Shown in pieces: positions 32,906-46,700 of a DNA stretch of 64,000 nucleotides. Each line of letters begins with the position of its first letter. Positions within the stretch are counted from its first letter, which is position 1. The notes beneath the pieces are model-generated. The model saw only the letters and a program-made list of their open reading frames with translations, did not search any database and had not been told where the DNA came from. Position numbers and translations under genes: made by a program. Source of the DNA: Linnemannia hyalina (taxonomy: Eukaryota; Mortierellomycota; Mortierellomycetes; Mortierellales; Mortierellaceae); NCBI GenBank assembly GCA_019671135.1, contig JAHRHY010000004.1, positions 744,001 through 808,000 on the forward strand. Reading direction: 5' to 3'.

Positions 32906-35146
32906 TTACTCGGCGTCAAAGACGGCGGCAAAGCTGAAGCCGTATTCAGAGGTCATATTGACAATCTTCCACTGGCCGGGTGTCAGCACTTTGGTGATCT
33001 CGAACAGACCAGGCTTGACCTGAGGCAGCCTCTCGGGCATGCCGCCATCTGGTGCCTGCACAGCCAGTGCTGGGGTAACTCCTTTCTGAACATCAAAGAC
33101 ACGGACACGGATCACCTGGGACTGGTTCTTCTTGACCTTGGCGTAGAGGGGCTCCAGGACAGAGAAGGCAAAGCCCTGGACGACATACTGCTGCAACAAG
33201 GGCTTTGATGCCTTGCCGGGTCCTTCGTTGAAGACACGGAATCCCAAAATCTGGGGGCCGTTCTTAGTCTGGTCACCGCCTGGAGGCCATCCAAAGACGT
33301 TCAGCTCGCCAGATCCACTCGAGGGGCACCAGCACTTGATGACCATCCAGACATACTTTTCGTCCTCGCGGAGCCATTGGCTGACCACAGGCAGAGACTG
33401 ACCCTTCCAGTTCAAGCGGGCCACAACCTTGCCCGTTGCTCCATCTGAGGGACGCTTCTTCAACTGAATCTCAGCCTCGACATAGTCGTCCTTGGTGCGG
33501 ATCACCTGACCACGGTTGCGACCAGCCAGTTTTATACCAAGATCCCAGGACTCGGGTTTGATGGCAGGGAGGGTGCGGAACACGTTCTCGTGGATTGGGG
33601 GGTTCAAGAACTGCTGCTCGGGCTTGTTGGGCCAGTGGGTATAGATCAGACGGTTGGGACGGAGCAAGAAGAAGAAAGGTCTGAACAGCTTCTTGAACGA
33701 GCGGGTTCCAAGGTCGCAGACTCCTGCACCCCAGGTCGAATCGATCAAGAGATACTCGCCATGGATTCTGACCGCATTCCAGGCGTGGGGGCTTCCAAGA
33801 CGTTCATCTCCAATCTGGACATCGACACCACGGGCAACACCAATGACCTTTTGAACCTGAAGACCAGCAGGCTCAGCAAGGGCGATAAACAGGTTGGCGT
33901 ATCCCTCGCAGACAGCCTTGCGGGAACGAAGGACATACTCGGGGCCTTGCTCACCATAGCGTCCACTCATAAAGGCGGGGACATCATAGGCAATGTTGTT
34001 GCCGATCCAAGTAAAGATGGTACGGAGTTGCGAGATCTTGTTACCCTTGCAAGGGGAGGTCAGGTAGTGAGACAGGCTGGAAATGGTCGCTGCCTCGCCA
34101 GCGGGGCAAGCGCGCGCATGGTTGTCCTCGCGAGAAAAGTCAATATTTTCGGGTTCCATCCTCATACCTCCAAAGGTCTCTGCAAGCAAAGGCCGACTCT
34201 TCCTACAAATAGCGATATCATGCAAAATAGAGAAAGAGCGTAGGGGGAAAAGAAAGCGTAAAAGGAGATTAGAATAAGAAATCGGGGAGCACTGACATTG
34301 ACACGAACGAAGGGCGAGAACACACAGAGAGTGGGGGGAAAGGGGAGAGAGAATGTACACGGAAAGGCGTAAAATGTGTGGGTGCACGAAGGGCAAAAGG
34401 GAAACAGCAGGTCGATCGAGGACAAACAGATGTATTTGTTTGATGTTGTTGACACCGATGTGCTGCTTTGTTTAGTGTCACACTTACTTGAGCTGGGCGA
34501 TGGCATCGTCAGACATATCGCCTGAATGCGTGGTGGTCTGGTTGACAACCTTGCCGTTCTGGGATGTTGTAGTAGTGGTGGTACTGGAATGGTGCTCCAC
34601 AGGAGGTCTGTTCAGGGTGGCCTGCTGCATCTTTTCGGCAAGACGGTCCAAAGGACCATCATCGCTCTCGAGGCGGATGGTTTGAACAGGGACTGGTAGT
34701 TGAGGCGCCTGTTGTTGAGGTCGCTGTTGCTGGGGTCGCTGTTGCTGTTGCTGCTGAGGAATGGGAGCGGGGATGACGGCGGGCCGCTGCTGCTGTGGTT
34801 GTTGCTGCTGGACAACGGGGGGGTTTTGTTGGATGATAGATGTCCTCTTGGGGGCATCATCGTTACGGAGGACATGTTTCTTCAATGTTGAGAAGAATCC
34901 GCTCTTGCGCTTCTCTGGTGGGTCCTGAGCAACCTGAACAGGCTGAGGACGGGGTTGTTGTTGAGGCTGGCTAGGTTGGAATGGTTGGCGGTTGTCACTA
35001 GCAGGCTGCATCGCCGGCTTGGTGGTAGTGGTGGTGGTGGTGACCCTGGTGGGCTGGCCAGGGGCGGTGACGGTCGTGACGACGGTGGTGACACCGTTGA
35101 CGGTCGACGTCTTGGTGGAGGTCTTTGTTCCGGGGATTGGGTTCAT
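32906..35146 (-). CDS. transglutaminase-like (KY/Cyk3-type) protein with Gln/Thr-rich N-terminus
   Basis: Exon 1 (35146-34488) and exon 2 (34160-32906, using the TATGAG acceptor, the only one near that keeps phase) give 637 residues. Exon 1 encodes a disordered Thr/Gln/Pro-rich region (VNGVTTVVTTVTAPGQPTRV; QQQ runs). Exon 2 carries a transglutaminase core with the Cys-His-Asp triad in context: SRKAVCEGYANLFIALAE, GSPHAWNAVRIHGEYLLIDS and TWGAG. Two beta-rich modules follow (MVIKCWCPSSGSGELNVFGW; GQWKIVNMTSEYGFSFAAVF). The set matches kyphoscoliosis-peptidase-like and Cyk3-like proteins, which act at cytokinesis or on the cytoskeleton. The SH3 domain of yeast Cyk3 is absent. The intact triad suggests it may be catalytically able, unlike Cyk3. 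Confidence 0.8.
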
Positions 35147-36487
35147 GGTCGGTGTAGTGGTATGTGCGATGAGTCGTCAGGGACGAGATGGAATGCTGAT
35201 AACGAAATGGGTATATGTAGAAAAGGAGGTTATTGTTTTGTCAGTTGGGGAACAGACACATCTTTTATATACAAAAAGCGGGTCCTTGTCAACAACATGG
35301 AAGGAAAAAGAACGCCCAATTGACTAATGCAATGCCTCTCGTCATGGTCATGGGCAAATATCCTGCTCTGCAGCGACCATCTTCCGTTTTGCCCACTCAG
35401 CAAACCGGAACAACCACCAGCGAGCAGTAGCAATGGCGGTGACAGTGAGAGGGTGGATGGGATCGTTCATCCTGCGTCATATTTGCCCTTTGCTGCATTC
35501 TTCCCACTCTCTCTCTTTTGTTGACCATATCCCAAAAAGCTGGGTCCTCTTTTCATTAGTATCGCCCTGTTGTCATAATCAACATCATCCTCATCATCAT
35601 CGAAGCTGGGAGGCAAGGGTTATTTGTTTTAGGCCATCGGTCCGTCATAGACAGAGTAGCTTCTCGCACGTTCTCCTCTTTCTCACTTTTTCCCTCTCTT
35701 TTTTGTGTTGTTGATTATTGGCGCGCTTCCAGTATAAAGAGAGTATCGAAGGGGTGGAAGAAGGGCGCAAGAGGGCTGTGGGTAGTCCATCACTGACGGA
35801 AAGTCTCCTGAAAAGTGGTTGGTCGGGTTGTAATGAGACAATGGGAAGGCTACTTACTGGGAAAAACTTGAGCGAGAGGGTGAGGTTGAGTGGTGTGAGA
35901 GAATGACGAGAAGCTCCGGCTGTTACTGGGAGAATGAAAAGGAAACAGCAAACAGAAATGAGGCAGCTGTTGTGAATGGTATACAACGAAGGAAGGGGGG
36001 ATGAGGTATGGAGTGGACTATGTAGTAACGAGAGTAAAGGGAGGAAAGGGGAGGGGAAGGGTATATAGTGAGTGGTAAAAGAGCAGAGAGAGAAAAGAGA
36101 AAAAGAGAGAGAAGGTGAAAGTTGTGCGAGAAAAGGAAAAGGCGTGGGCGAGAACGAGAATAAGAGACGAGAACGAGAGAATGAGAAGATGAGAGAAATA
36201 AAGGTGAAAGTGAGAGCACCAGAAAAAAATGAGGAAGGGTAAGCAGAAGTCAGAAGGAGATATAAGATTGAGAGAAGGATGAAGGAGAAGGGCGAAAGCC
36301 AGAAGGGGTACACTAGGTTAGGGTGTTGTTGTTTGTTTGTTGTTTGTTGTTGTTGATGAAAGAATGGGCAGGGGGGATGGATGTCCTTTTATACAAGGAA
36401 CCAAAGAACAATTGAATGCGATGGGACTGAATAGGGTCAATGGGGGATGGGCAATGCTGTTCGCTCAATGTCCCAATGGTCGAATGC

Positions 36488-36514
<27 letters not shown>
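36488..36514. repeat. poly-A run of about 27 bases
   Basis: A clean A homopolymer in the gene-poor region. It is not flanked by a recognisable retroposed body or target-site duplication. Confidence 0.9.
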
Positions 36515-36518
<4 letters not shown>

Positions 36519-38824
36519 ATTTGCTTGAAAGACCCATGGGTCAGCATCATGAACCCATGGTCTCAATGGTCTCCTTGGTACCAATGCTCTCTCCCACAAT
36601 CGATTGCATGCACGAACAAGGCAGGGCAAAAGAGAGCACAAACAAGGCAGGGGGGAGAAGCCATTCATTCAATCGTCTCTCTTTGTCTTTCACTTTCTCC
36701 CTTTCGTTTTCTACTCTCTCCTTTTGGACCACCAACAAAAACAGCGAACATACTGTAACTGAATGAGCCATCACATTGCCGCTCTTTTTTCTGTGGAACG
36801 TGGCCCACAACAACTCTCCTCAACACACCCGGAGAACGAAAAAAGGGCAAGGTCCTCTCTCTATCTCTCTCTCTCTATCTATCTCTCTCTCCTCTATCCC
36901 TCTCAGTCACTTGCTGACTCTTGCGAAGAGGAGGAAGAAGGGCGCAAACAAAGCAGCAAGGCCAATAATGCGAACAATACCCCTTCTCCTTCTCATTCAG
37001 TCATCGTCATTAGTTTACACTGTTGTAAATGAAGAGCAACAGAATAGCCCAACCCTTTTCTTATTTTATTTTTTTGCTTGGTATCTCTCCATCCATGCAT
37101 GCCACCCACACACAGACGACTGGTCTCAAAACCACCACTCACATCGCATACCATGCTGCCTCCCCTCTTCCTCCCATCCTATCCTCCTCCTTCCCCAAAT
37201 TTTTCATTAGTTGATTCAATCGTTCATTCATGCCACATTTTGTTCGCGTTCAAAGGTTCGGGGTTCAAGGTCCCTTGACATTTTGTTTTCTTCGTACAAA
37301 AAAAACGATGTCACCTCTGATGAAGAAGCTTTGTTGCTGTGAGCATTGGACAACCGAAGTCGGAGTTGATGAGTTGTTTTTTCTCTCTTTCGCGACATTC
37401 GCGGTCAAGAAAAAACTGTCTTGACATACATGCCTGTGCCGAACATTTCATTTGGACATGCAATCTAACCCACTCACTCTTCTTCTTTTTCTTTGCTATC
37501 GTAGTACAGTGCATGCTTTGCTTCCGTGAGAAAAAGCCGGAGTCGTTATATTTTCTCCGAAGTTGCCTTTGTTTGTATTGTGCCTAGCTAGTAGCCGAGA
37601 TGGATGTGTACGACAATTCTCAAGGGACAACGGGCTCCCTTTATTATTTGTATCTCCTCGTACTATGACCTCGTTTTCTCACTATGGTTCTGTCTCGCAA
37701 TCACAGCGAGCGAGGAGGTATGTCTACCATGGGTTGATAGAAGAAAAAAGATTGGTGGAAGATGAGGAGGAGGGACAATGCTATCCTAACCTACTGAAAA
37801 AACCTACCTTGCAAAACACAAGACAACCTACAAATAGAGTCAATCCTAAAACTTAAAATACAACAAACAGCTTACACATGGTGGTTCGAGTCCTCCTCGC
37901 AAAATGCAAAAAGAAATCTATGAACGTGTTTTTCCTTTGCTTCTTGGTTCGTTCGTATTCATGGCGGTGGTTCTTTCAGGGTGTTCAGGCACCCTTTCTC
38001 TCCCCCCCCCTCCTCCTTCTCCTTTTCCTTTGTACCTCTTTCTACTTTTGATGAACGATTCTGTTAACTGCTTAATTAACTCATCCTTCATCGATCCTTC
38101 ATCGTCCTCAACTTTTTCACATTAAAAGGCGTCGATATCTAATTGTGCATAGTGACATGCAGTAGACTAGGTAGCACAGGCATGGTGGTGGCATAGAAAG
38201 TCGACAGGAAATTAGGTAGTCTACTGTACAAGGACAGGATGACACGGACAGGAAAAGGGATCGGACTAATGGGATTGCGAGGTTTCTTTTTTCTATGTGT
38301 ATGCGCATTATTATTGACGACCCTTTTTTCATTTCAGGAACAAGCCAGGGTGTGAAAAAAGGCAGGCCCGCAGGGAATGGAACACGAAATGGTATTAGGG
38401 ACAAGGAAATAATTTGGGAGGAAGGGAGTAAGGCAGCAGCAGGGCCTGGCAGGAAAGGAGGAAATGAAAAAAAAGGAAACGGAGGGGAGAGGAAAGCAGA
38501 GCACGGATCAGGGATAAGGTGCAAGGTAGTACAAGAAAGGGGGACATCATCATCGTTGTCCTGAATACCGTCACCTTTTGGGCTGGGGTACCAATCAAGC
38601 CCTTTAATGCGTTCATTTTGCATTTATTTTTGTGAGAGAGAAAAATATCACAAGGCAGAAGAAAGTGAGAGAAAGGAAGGAAGGCACAGCTCGTCCTTCT
38701 TCTTCTCCGCGCAATTCCCCATTCCAGTGTCTACTCTTGATCACTGATCTTTGATAAATGATCATTCTGACTCGCGATTCGTGGTTCCGCGTCTGAATGT
38801 GTCATTGGTCATGTTTTTGACTCT

Positions 38825-38825
<1 letters not shown>

Positions 38826-38855
<30 letters not shown>
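38826..38855. repeat. (CT)n microsatellite
   Basis: About 14 CT dinucleotides in noncoding DNA. A similar run lies at 40310-40332. Confidence 0.9.
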
Positions 38856-38858
<3 letters not shown>

Positions 38859-41800
38859 ATCTTTGTACCTGGATTTTTTGTTGTTCGGCATCGAAAACCC
38901 CGGACTAACTGATGCTGACCTAACCGTAGCAAATACCTGTTGCTCTGTTGCTGCTCTTTGATAGTTTGTTTGGGACAGAAAAAAAAGAACTTGACCGCTT
39001 AACAGAGAGCATGCCTTGTAAACAAACGCAATCGAACCCGCATGAAATGCCAGAAGGGCATGGCACTGTTCTCTCAGTTTGTACTCCCAAGTTGCCCTCA
39101 AAGCACACAACAAAATCTATCTCGCTCGACACGAGTTCGTGTTCTGTTTTCTCTCTCTCTCTCTTTTCTGTGTCATGTAACCCCGTGGTCGGTTGGTCGG
39201 TCGGAGACTGCAATAACAGCAAACAACTGTCCCCTTCTGCCTATATACATTTGCTTATTGCATTGTGAAGCACGAAGAGTCTGGCCCTTATGCTGCCTGT
39301 TTCGATTAAAGAAACGCCAAAAGACATCTAACGCTTTTTTTTTCTGTACCCTGTTTGTCACTCACTCCATTGTACGTTACTCATCTGATCGACACAATAA
39401 ACAATAGACGCCTTTGCAATCTCGAAGGTGTACAACACCGTGCTTTTTGATACTACGCTGCTCCTACTGCCCTCCAAGGCAGCCGTTGAACCTTTTTTCC
39501 TATCGCCCTTTCTCCCTCCCTCTTTGTCGTGACAACAAAACAACACGCAAGAGATGCGGAGATACTACTGAACTCCAAGACAATCTCCTTCCCTCCAATG
39601 TCCAAACCCCTCGTTTTTTTTTTGTCAGCGGTTTACACTTTGACCAATCGCCATTTGGTCTTGGAGCGCGAAAACAAAAGAAAGCGCGCGCATCTCACTT
39701 TCGCCACTTTGTTGATATAAAATGGATTGTTAGCTAACTGCCCAGGACCAATTGAAGTCGACAAAGAATGAAGACGAGAGAAACTAAAAAAGAGTGAGAG
39801 GAAGAGAGGAAACACAAGAGCTTCGTTTCGTCCCCATTCCGTGATAATCGCCCTACTGCCCAGACCAAAAACACAAAATCACAAAAAGCACAAAAGGGAC
39901 AAAGGAGAAGGAGGTGCTGTCCACAAGGTTAAAAGTCCTCCTTCTCAGTCCCCTTTTTGTTTTCTGGCCCTTTTGGCATGGACTGACCATTCCCTTCCCA
40001 GCAAACCATGGGTTTCACCATGAGTAAGAGCTGCTTTGTAGAAAGAGAGTTGCGCGGGATGAAAGGATTTCTCTTGTGTCTTTTTGGGCCTCGCTGCTTT
40101 GTTTCTATTACGCTCTTGTTTCTGTTACGCTCTTTGTTATCCCCTGAGTTGATCACCAGATCTCCCGCAAGAAATGTATCCGAGGGAAGGAGAGAGGGAG
40201 AGAAGTAGTTACACAGAGTACTGTACACATCCCGTCCATGTTCTATCCCATCACTGTTCTCTCACTTTTTCCCTCACCCTCGGTCTCTGTATTCCTTTCC
40301 TACCCTAGACTCTCTCTCTCTCTCTCTCTCTTATTATTTTTGTCTGACTGGTATCGTACTCGTTCGCATGGTACTCGATGGCATGATACTCGCTAGTTTT
40401 TCTGTCCTATTTTCTCTCTTTCACTCACCCCCTTCTTCCCGTCGTGTCGTTCGCTTTTGCTATTCTTTTTGGATAGCCGAAACTAGACCAGCCCATCTTT
40501 TCCCCATCCTTCTATCCATCCCTCTGCAACCCTCTTTGTACCTTCTGTCGTACAAAATGAAAATACGCCGAAAAAGCCGGATGCAAGCAAAGGGACAAGG
40601 AGACCCAAGAACAACCAAGGATCAAGGAAAAATGAAATATAATTTGCTCACTAGTTGCAAGCTGCCCTGCAAGGACAGAGGAAAGAGGGACAAGGAAGAG
40701 GACTTGTGATACCGAAGCCCCTCGGCATGTTTGTAGATGGCATATAGGTGCATGTACACTATCGAAGGACTCGGACACAAGTTCACACAAAAGGGAAAGT
40801 AGAAAGGGTGAAGAGCAGGAGGGGTAGGGTCTGGATTGAATATTATTAGGGGCGAGGTGCAGCAGCAGCGGGGGATGAGAAGAGCATCAGGAGTGCCCTA
40901 GCCGAAGGATTCATGCCTTCTCTTTTTTGCCTTTACCATGTTCTCGATTCATTCCTGTCCAATGCCTTGTTATTGTTCAATATAACTGCTTGCTCCTTCC
41001 GCATGTATTAGGATGACAAAAGACTATGCTCGACCAGAGCCAGGGGTTGAAGTGAAGAAGACTCCGATCGCAATACGAACCAACAAAAGGACCATTTTGG
41101 CTACATGAACGCAGTGAAACTAGCGGTTTTTTTTTTAATCCCGTTCGTTTTCTTTTCTTGCATGCTCGCGTTGTTATTCAGGAGAGGATCACGTAGATGG
41201 AGTGAAGGGATAGGGAGGAAGAGTGGAAGAGAGAAAGTCCTAGAAGAGCGCCACGAGGACTCTACAAAAACGTGCACTCTAGGAAGAAAAGCGCGTTGAA
41301 TAGCTCGGTGTTGAACGACACGGCGTTGAACGTGTTGAACGAATGCGCTGCTCTTCGAAACCGATCATCAATCCGAACAACAACACACAAACCAACCCAA
41401 AGACCATTGAGAAGGCTAAAAAAAGATGTCTGCCACTCTGTGGCAGTGTCTGTGCACCTTGTCCCGTCCGCCCCTTTGTCATCTTACAGTCGGTATCTTT
41501 CTCGCACTACATTGCAAATCCACATAACCTTTTTTTTCGCCGCCCCTCACTAGTCCCTGGCCCATCCCTCTCCTCTCCTTCTGGCATTTAACTGTGAGAA
41601 GCACCATTGGCCGAACATCCGGCACGTCATTAGCCTTTCTAGCCTAATGGAGATGACCCGCTTTTTGTTTTTGGTGCATGGTCGATGAATGCTATGCAAG
41701 GCTAGACACATACATGCACACTCACCCTTTTTCAGTCCTCTGTGTGTCTTTTCCATTCCTTCCTGCCCATCCACTGTCTCCCCTTTCTCCTCCCATTTCT

Positions 41801-43405
41801 TCCCTATGTCATGAGTGAAAGATATGAAGGAGTTTGTACCTCATTCCCTGTCCTTCGTCTCTCTATGTCTCTTCCCTCTCGATTTACCCTTACATCTTCT
41901 CTCTTTTTGCCCTGCTCCTGCTTCTACTTCTGGTCTCGCTTGCGTGCCATCTTCTCGTCTACCTTAGCCATTCTCGCAGCCCTTTTCTTAAGCCCTTTGA
42001 TCATGTCACCCTTCGTGTGCTAACGCAACTGATTCGGCAAGCTCATTTTGATTCAACCACTCAGAACCACCACCACAACCTGCATCATCGTCAGCATCAT
42101 AGATCATATGGGCGGCCTGGGTACCTACTTTGTTTGCTTGTGTGTTTTGATTTCGATCCAAGTATATTTGCCCACATGAATGCACCCATTGCATGGAGAC
42201 ATTCATATCGCAGCATTTACATGAACAGGGTCTTCCTGTGACCTTTTTCCTCATTTTCAAAAGTCGAGAGCATACTTTATCACGTTCATAATTGATATGC
42301 TGTTCTTTCCTTGTTCGTGCCTTTAAATGGAACCTTCTCCTCTGACAAAGCGAATACGTAGTCTGTCGACCATGTTGTTATTGTTGTGTGTGATTTTGGG
42401 TCATCGGGACTTGCGACCAGGTGTGTGCAAGGTATTTCGCCACCCTTTTTCACCTTGTTCCGGGTTCTGCTGTAGTTTAAGTACAAGGACTGATAAAAAA
42501 AGGTGCAGTAGCAGTCATTGCAACAGATAAGGTGCCAGCATGCATGATAAATCATTCCATTGGTTCCAATCATCAAATGTGGCGGTGCACCTGACTTTCT
42601 CTCTGTTCACTTGTCTGTTCAAATATACTTCCTGAGAGAAAAAACTTCGCTCGGTCTCTTCCTCATACTTCTCTCATCAGCAAGCTTTTCTACTTTGTCA
42701 AGTGCGAGAAAGGAGCCACTATAGATACAACTTCTCTATCCTACTCTCTTCTCGTCCTCCTTCCTCCTAATTCTCTGTTCATCACACTGCACACAATAAA
42801 CTACAATCTCATGAGACCCGCATTGATATCCGCTATTTGTTGTGCGCTCACTGTTGATGGCATGTTTCTTGCCAATTTCCTCTGGGCATTCGTGGTCTCT
42901 TGTAATCGGAAGCGATGTCTGACATGCCCTCCAACATTTTTATTGGGGGTTCGCCCTTTTGTCCTTCGTGGAACTTCTAAACAGAAGAACGCCATGGCTG
43001 AGCCCCTGTCCTAATATCCATTCGCTCTCAAAAGCAAGAGCACGTACCTCCATGACCATGAGAAGAAAGGAAAAAAGAAAAGTGTCTTGTCAGCAGTGTG
43101 GCGTTTGTGACAGGAGGAAAGGAAAGGAAGAAGGGTGGAAAGAAAACTTTAGTTCGGTCGACTTTCTCGCCTGGAAGAAGTGACCGTGAACAAGAACAAA
43201 AGGAATGCATAAGTATGCCCGTTTCCTCGCCACTCTGTAGTAACAAACTCATTACTCACCTTTTCCTTTTCTCTGCACCAGTACAACAATAACAACCACA
43301 CCACCATCTCATTCACATTCATACACAGCATATAGCCTCACTTACTCACCTGCACAACACCCTACCACCACCTCCTCCTCCACTACTACCTACACCTAAT
43401 ACACA

Positions 43406-43708
43406 ATGCCAATGCCAAAGTCACTCAAGAGATTCTTCGCCGTCCTCGAGCCCGGCTCCAACGCCTCCAAGTACCAACCCGAATCCTCCTCCTCCCAACA
43501 ACAACAACATCAACAGCAACAGAACGTCTTCTCGCAGGACAAGAAATCCTCCACGGGTGAAATCATCCCTCCATCGACGACAACAACAACAACGAGCCAA
43601 CCTCCTGCCAAGCAACCAGACGCCTCGTACCTCGCCTACCAACCGGCCAAGCTGTCGAACACCCAGGTGTTTTGGCAAACCATGAATAACTCTAATGGAA
43701 TGTCATAA
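43406..43708 (+). CDS. small disordered hypothetical protein (100 aa)
   Basis: A single open frame from the ATG in a fungal-style context (CACAATGCC) after a C/A-rich leader with CACCACC and TCCTCCTCC stretches, like those before the PDI and LPMO-like genes. The product starts MPMPKSLKRFFAVLEPGSNA, then a Ser/Gln run (SSSSQQQQHQQQQ), a Thr/Pro-rich stretch and a Tyr-containing end (YLAYQPAKLSNTQVFWQTM). The basic-aromatic head and the tail look constrained while the middle is low complexity. I do not recognise the family. Its codon choice (many C-ending codons) and leader favour a real, expressed gene standing alone in more than 12 kb of gene-poor DNA. Confidence 0.55.
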   Translation: MPMPKSLKRFFAVLEPGSNASKYQPESSSSQQQQHQQQQNVFSQDKKSSTGEIIPPSTTTTTTSQPPAKQPDASYLAYQPAKLSNTQVFWQTMNNSNGMS

Positions 43709-46700
43709 AACAGCGATATGTGTGTGTGTGTGAGAGAGAGAGAGATAGAGTGATAGGGGGTGGTTTGGAGGGAGTATGGGGGTTGGCGTTGTTGTGGCGC
43801 GAAGCGGGGAGGTAGGAGCAACTAGGAGGGGTCCCCTAGGTGGGTATTGTCATGTCTAGGCAAGCATGCCAGACAGGCTTAGAGAAGCACAAGACCCCCA
43901 GCTAGAACAAGTTAGTTAGACTTTGATACCGTCCACCTCTTTATCATATGTTCCGATTCCCATCCTATTTTCCTTCTTTTAGTTCATTTGATAAAGTCCA
44001 CCCTAGCGACAGCAAAGTGACGAATTAGAAGAGTGTGTGACCCAGCACTGTAATAAAACTCTAATTGCAATTTATCGTTTCCCCCTGGGTTGTGCCAACC
44101 TGATACACATATCAAAAGTACCTGTTTGACTCATCCAGGCCAGGCATTTAGTTTACAGGAATGAATGACCTGGTATGCCTGCTGGGTGAGTATGCGATCC
44201 CCAGGTGTTGAACACTTTTCAGAATGTGTGGCCTTTACCTGGAATGCAAGAGAGGCGAGAGAAAAGATGGGTGAAGACGAGGGGGTGATGGTACCTGGGA
44301 TTTTTTTGATATAGCCCTGTCTTTTCTTGACACTGTTGATCACCCCTGGTTGGAATAGGGGCGAGTCAGAAGTATATATGCTAGGAACAGATCAATTGGT
44401 AGGGAGAGAGAGAGAGAGAGGGAGAGAGAGGGCGGTATGAAATAGCTACAGGTGTGCCGGGTAAAAAGGGGGCAGTATGACTATGACGGTAAGGTTGGTG
44501 GAAATACCTCACGCACATCATCGTCGGAACGAGAAGGAAGAATGCAGCAAAATAACAACACCCTATCCCTATCCCATCCTCCTCTTTCGGCACGCTCATT
44601 GTTAAGAACCGCAACATACCTCGGGAAGAAACAAAGAAAAGAGCTATTCAGATCCAGGAACAGGGCATGCAGCAATTGACATATTTTTCCTCTACCCCAC
44701 CTCTCTCTCTCTTTCCCTTCGTCTTTGTGCCTGTTGAAAGTGAGGATGGGAGAAAGGGAGACAATAACAAAGAAGCAAAGAAAATTTACCACAATTTTAA
44801 TCCATGCAGTCGCCCCCCATTGTCCATGTTTGCACCATGTCATCAATAAACAACAACGGGAAAAAAGATGAAAGAAAACAAGCAAATATCATCATCAATG
44901 GTTAGGGCATTAAGACCATGTTGTTTGAGGCAACCACCCAGATCAATCGTATGGAAATTGTGTTATGGCAAGAAGAGATGAGCCATATTTTCACATTCTC
45001 TTCCTTCTGGACAGCAACAGCATCCTAGCATATACACACACCTGTACTATTTGTCTCTCTCTCTCGCTCACTTCTGCCACGCACTGCACCTCACACTAAC
45101 TGGCTTGGCTTTCAAATGCTCTCGAACCTGTCTTTCTCAGATCGAATCGGTGGTGGTGCGTGTGGAGAGGTGATCAGTGTGGTTGCACTATCGCGTTCAT
45201 CGGGGGTTCAAGCAAGGTTACCACACTTCATTTTTTAGGGTGATGTAAACCAGATTGCTCTCAAGACGGTGCGTTTGCGTCTGTGTGTGTATGCATTACT
45301 TTTTGCTTTGTATTTTTTCCTGCGTAACGCTGGTACCTGCTCAGATGAGCAGCCAAACCGGCCAACGCACCACCAGAGCCCGACTCGTTATTTGTTTTCT
45401 GTCTCTGTCACTGTGTGTGTATGTGGGTGCAGAAAAGAGCTGTGTCCAAGGGGTGAAGTGGGTGCAATGTGTAACAGAACACTTAATAATCCGTCACCCC
45501 TGTTTTTCCTTCCCTTTTTCTAGGCCCTCGACTCCCCCCTCCCTCCCTTGTCCCTTCCCCTCTCCATACGTTTTCCCGCATGTCCATTTTCTCTCCCTTC
45601 GACAGAAACAATCTACTTTTCTGTTCCACTTTAATTAAAGCCGCCACTCACTCGCCTGTGCCTGAATTTTATTTCAATTGTGTGGTCATCAGGGGACCCT
45701 CAGGGAAGGATGCAAAGGCAGGAGTATTAACGAAGGTAGGAGATCATGACGAATGGTAATTAGTGAACCAAATCACCCCTCGGTATCCAATCTCCTCCTT
45801 TCGTCGTCGTCGTCGTTGTTGTTGTTGGTCATCTCTAACGAAATGGCTGGGTCCCAATTCACAATTCACAGGCAGCGGGAGATCTGCCCAGTGAAAACAA
45901 GAAGACAAGATCAAACAAAGCGGGGGAGGTGAGAGAGAGAACTATCGAGATTCAAATTTTTGTTGTTATTGTTACTATTCTCCATACTCCTGTTCCTCAT
46001 TCGCCTTCTTATTATTCCTTGTATCCTGGGTAATTCGATTCAATTAAATGACGAAGAAGAAGGACAAGACATTCCATTGTTTTTACCCGGTCCTCCTTTA
46101 TTGTTTCGTTTTTTTTCTGGGCACCACTTCGTTGAGTGTCGCGCCGCCTAGGGTCATGCAGAGCTCGGATAGGGTGTTCTAGGGGACGCCTTTCCTTCCT
46201 CTATCCATTACAATTGGTTTTGGTGTGGCGCAGGCGTAGACTAGATGGAATCTGCTTGCTCGTTTGGCTTGGCTTGGCCTAGGAGACATTTGGCGTTACA
46301 TGTTCGATCGTGTTGTTTTTCTTCACCATTTTCCTATTTTCCTGATTCCTTTTTTCCTTGTGAGCAAAAGGCATTTGTTTTGAGCCATATGTTCCATATG
46401 GACCCACCACTGGGGGAAAGAGAAAGAGAAAATATTTGTTTTTCTTCTTGGCTGACACGGACGCCGCAGGACCTCTAACCCCACGTCTATCCCCACAGGC
46501 GATGTCGTACGGGATAGAAGCGCAAAGCACGAAGGAAAAGATACATGAGGAGAAGAAAGAAAGAAATGAGAGGAAGAGTTATAGATCGAGTGTTGCACAG
46601 AACTTGATAATGTGTAAATTAGAAGTGATCGGGGCATGCTCCTCCTCACTTTCTTTCGTGTTTTCCTTCACTTGCGTTCGCTCTTTGTGCATCTTCATTC

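Larger units (their letters stand above)
35147..43405. other. 8.2 kb gene-poor region, no supported coding gene
   Basis: I find no open frame with recognisable domains, biased codon use or a chain of splice signals here. The region is dominated by low-complexity purine or pyrimidine tracts: GA-rich 35960-36260, A run 36488-36514, CT run 38826-38855, CT run 40310-40332 and GTTGAAC repeats near 41297-41340. It could hold long UTRs, noncoding RNAs or distal regulatory DNA, none of which I can identify. Confidence 0.5.

Noticed and set aside
33590..34243. 217-residue plus-strand open frame
   Set aside because: Antisense shadow of the transglutaminase-like exon 2.
36488..36514. Possible retroposon tail
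   Set aside because: There is no transposon-like coding region or target-site duplication next to the A run.
37883..37902. tRNA-like T-loop (GGTTCGAGTCC)
   Set aside because: No matching acceptor stem, D-arm or anticodon arm lies 60-75 bases upstream.
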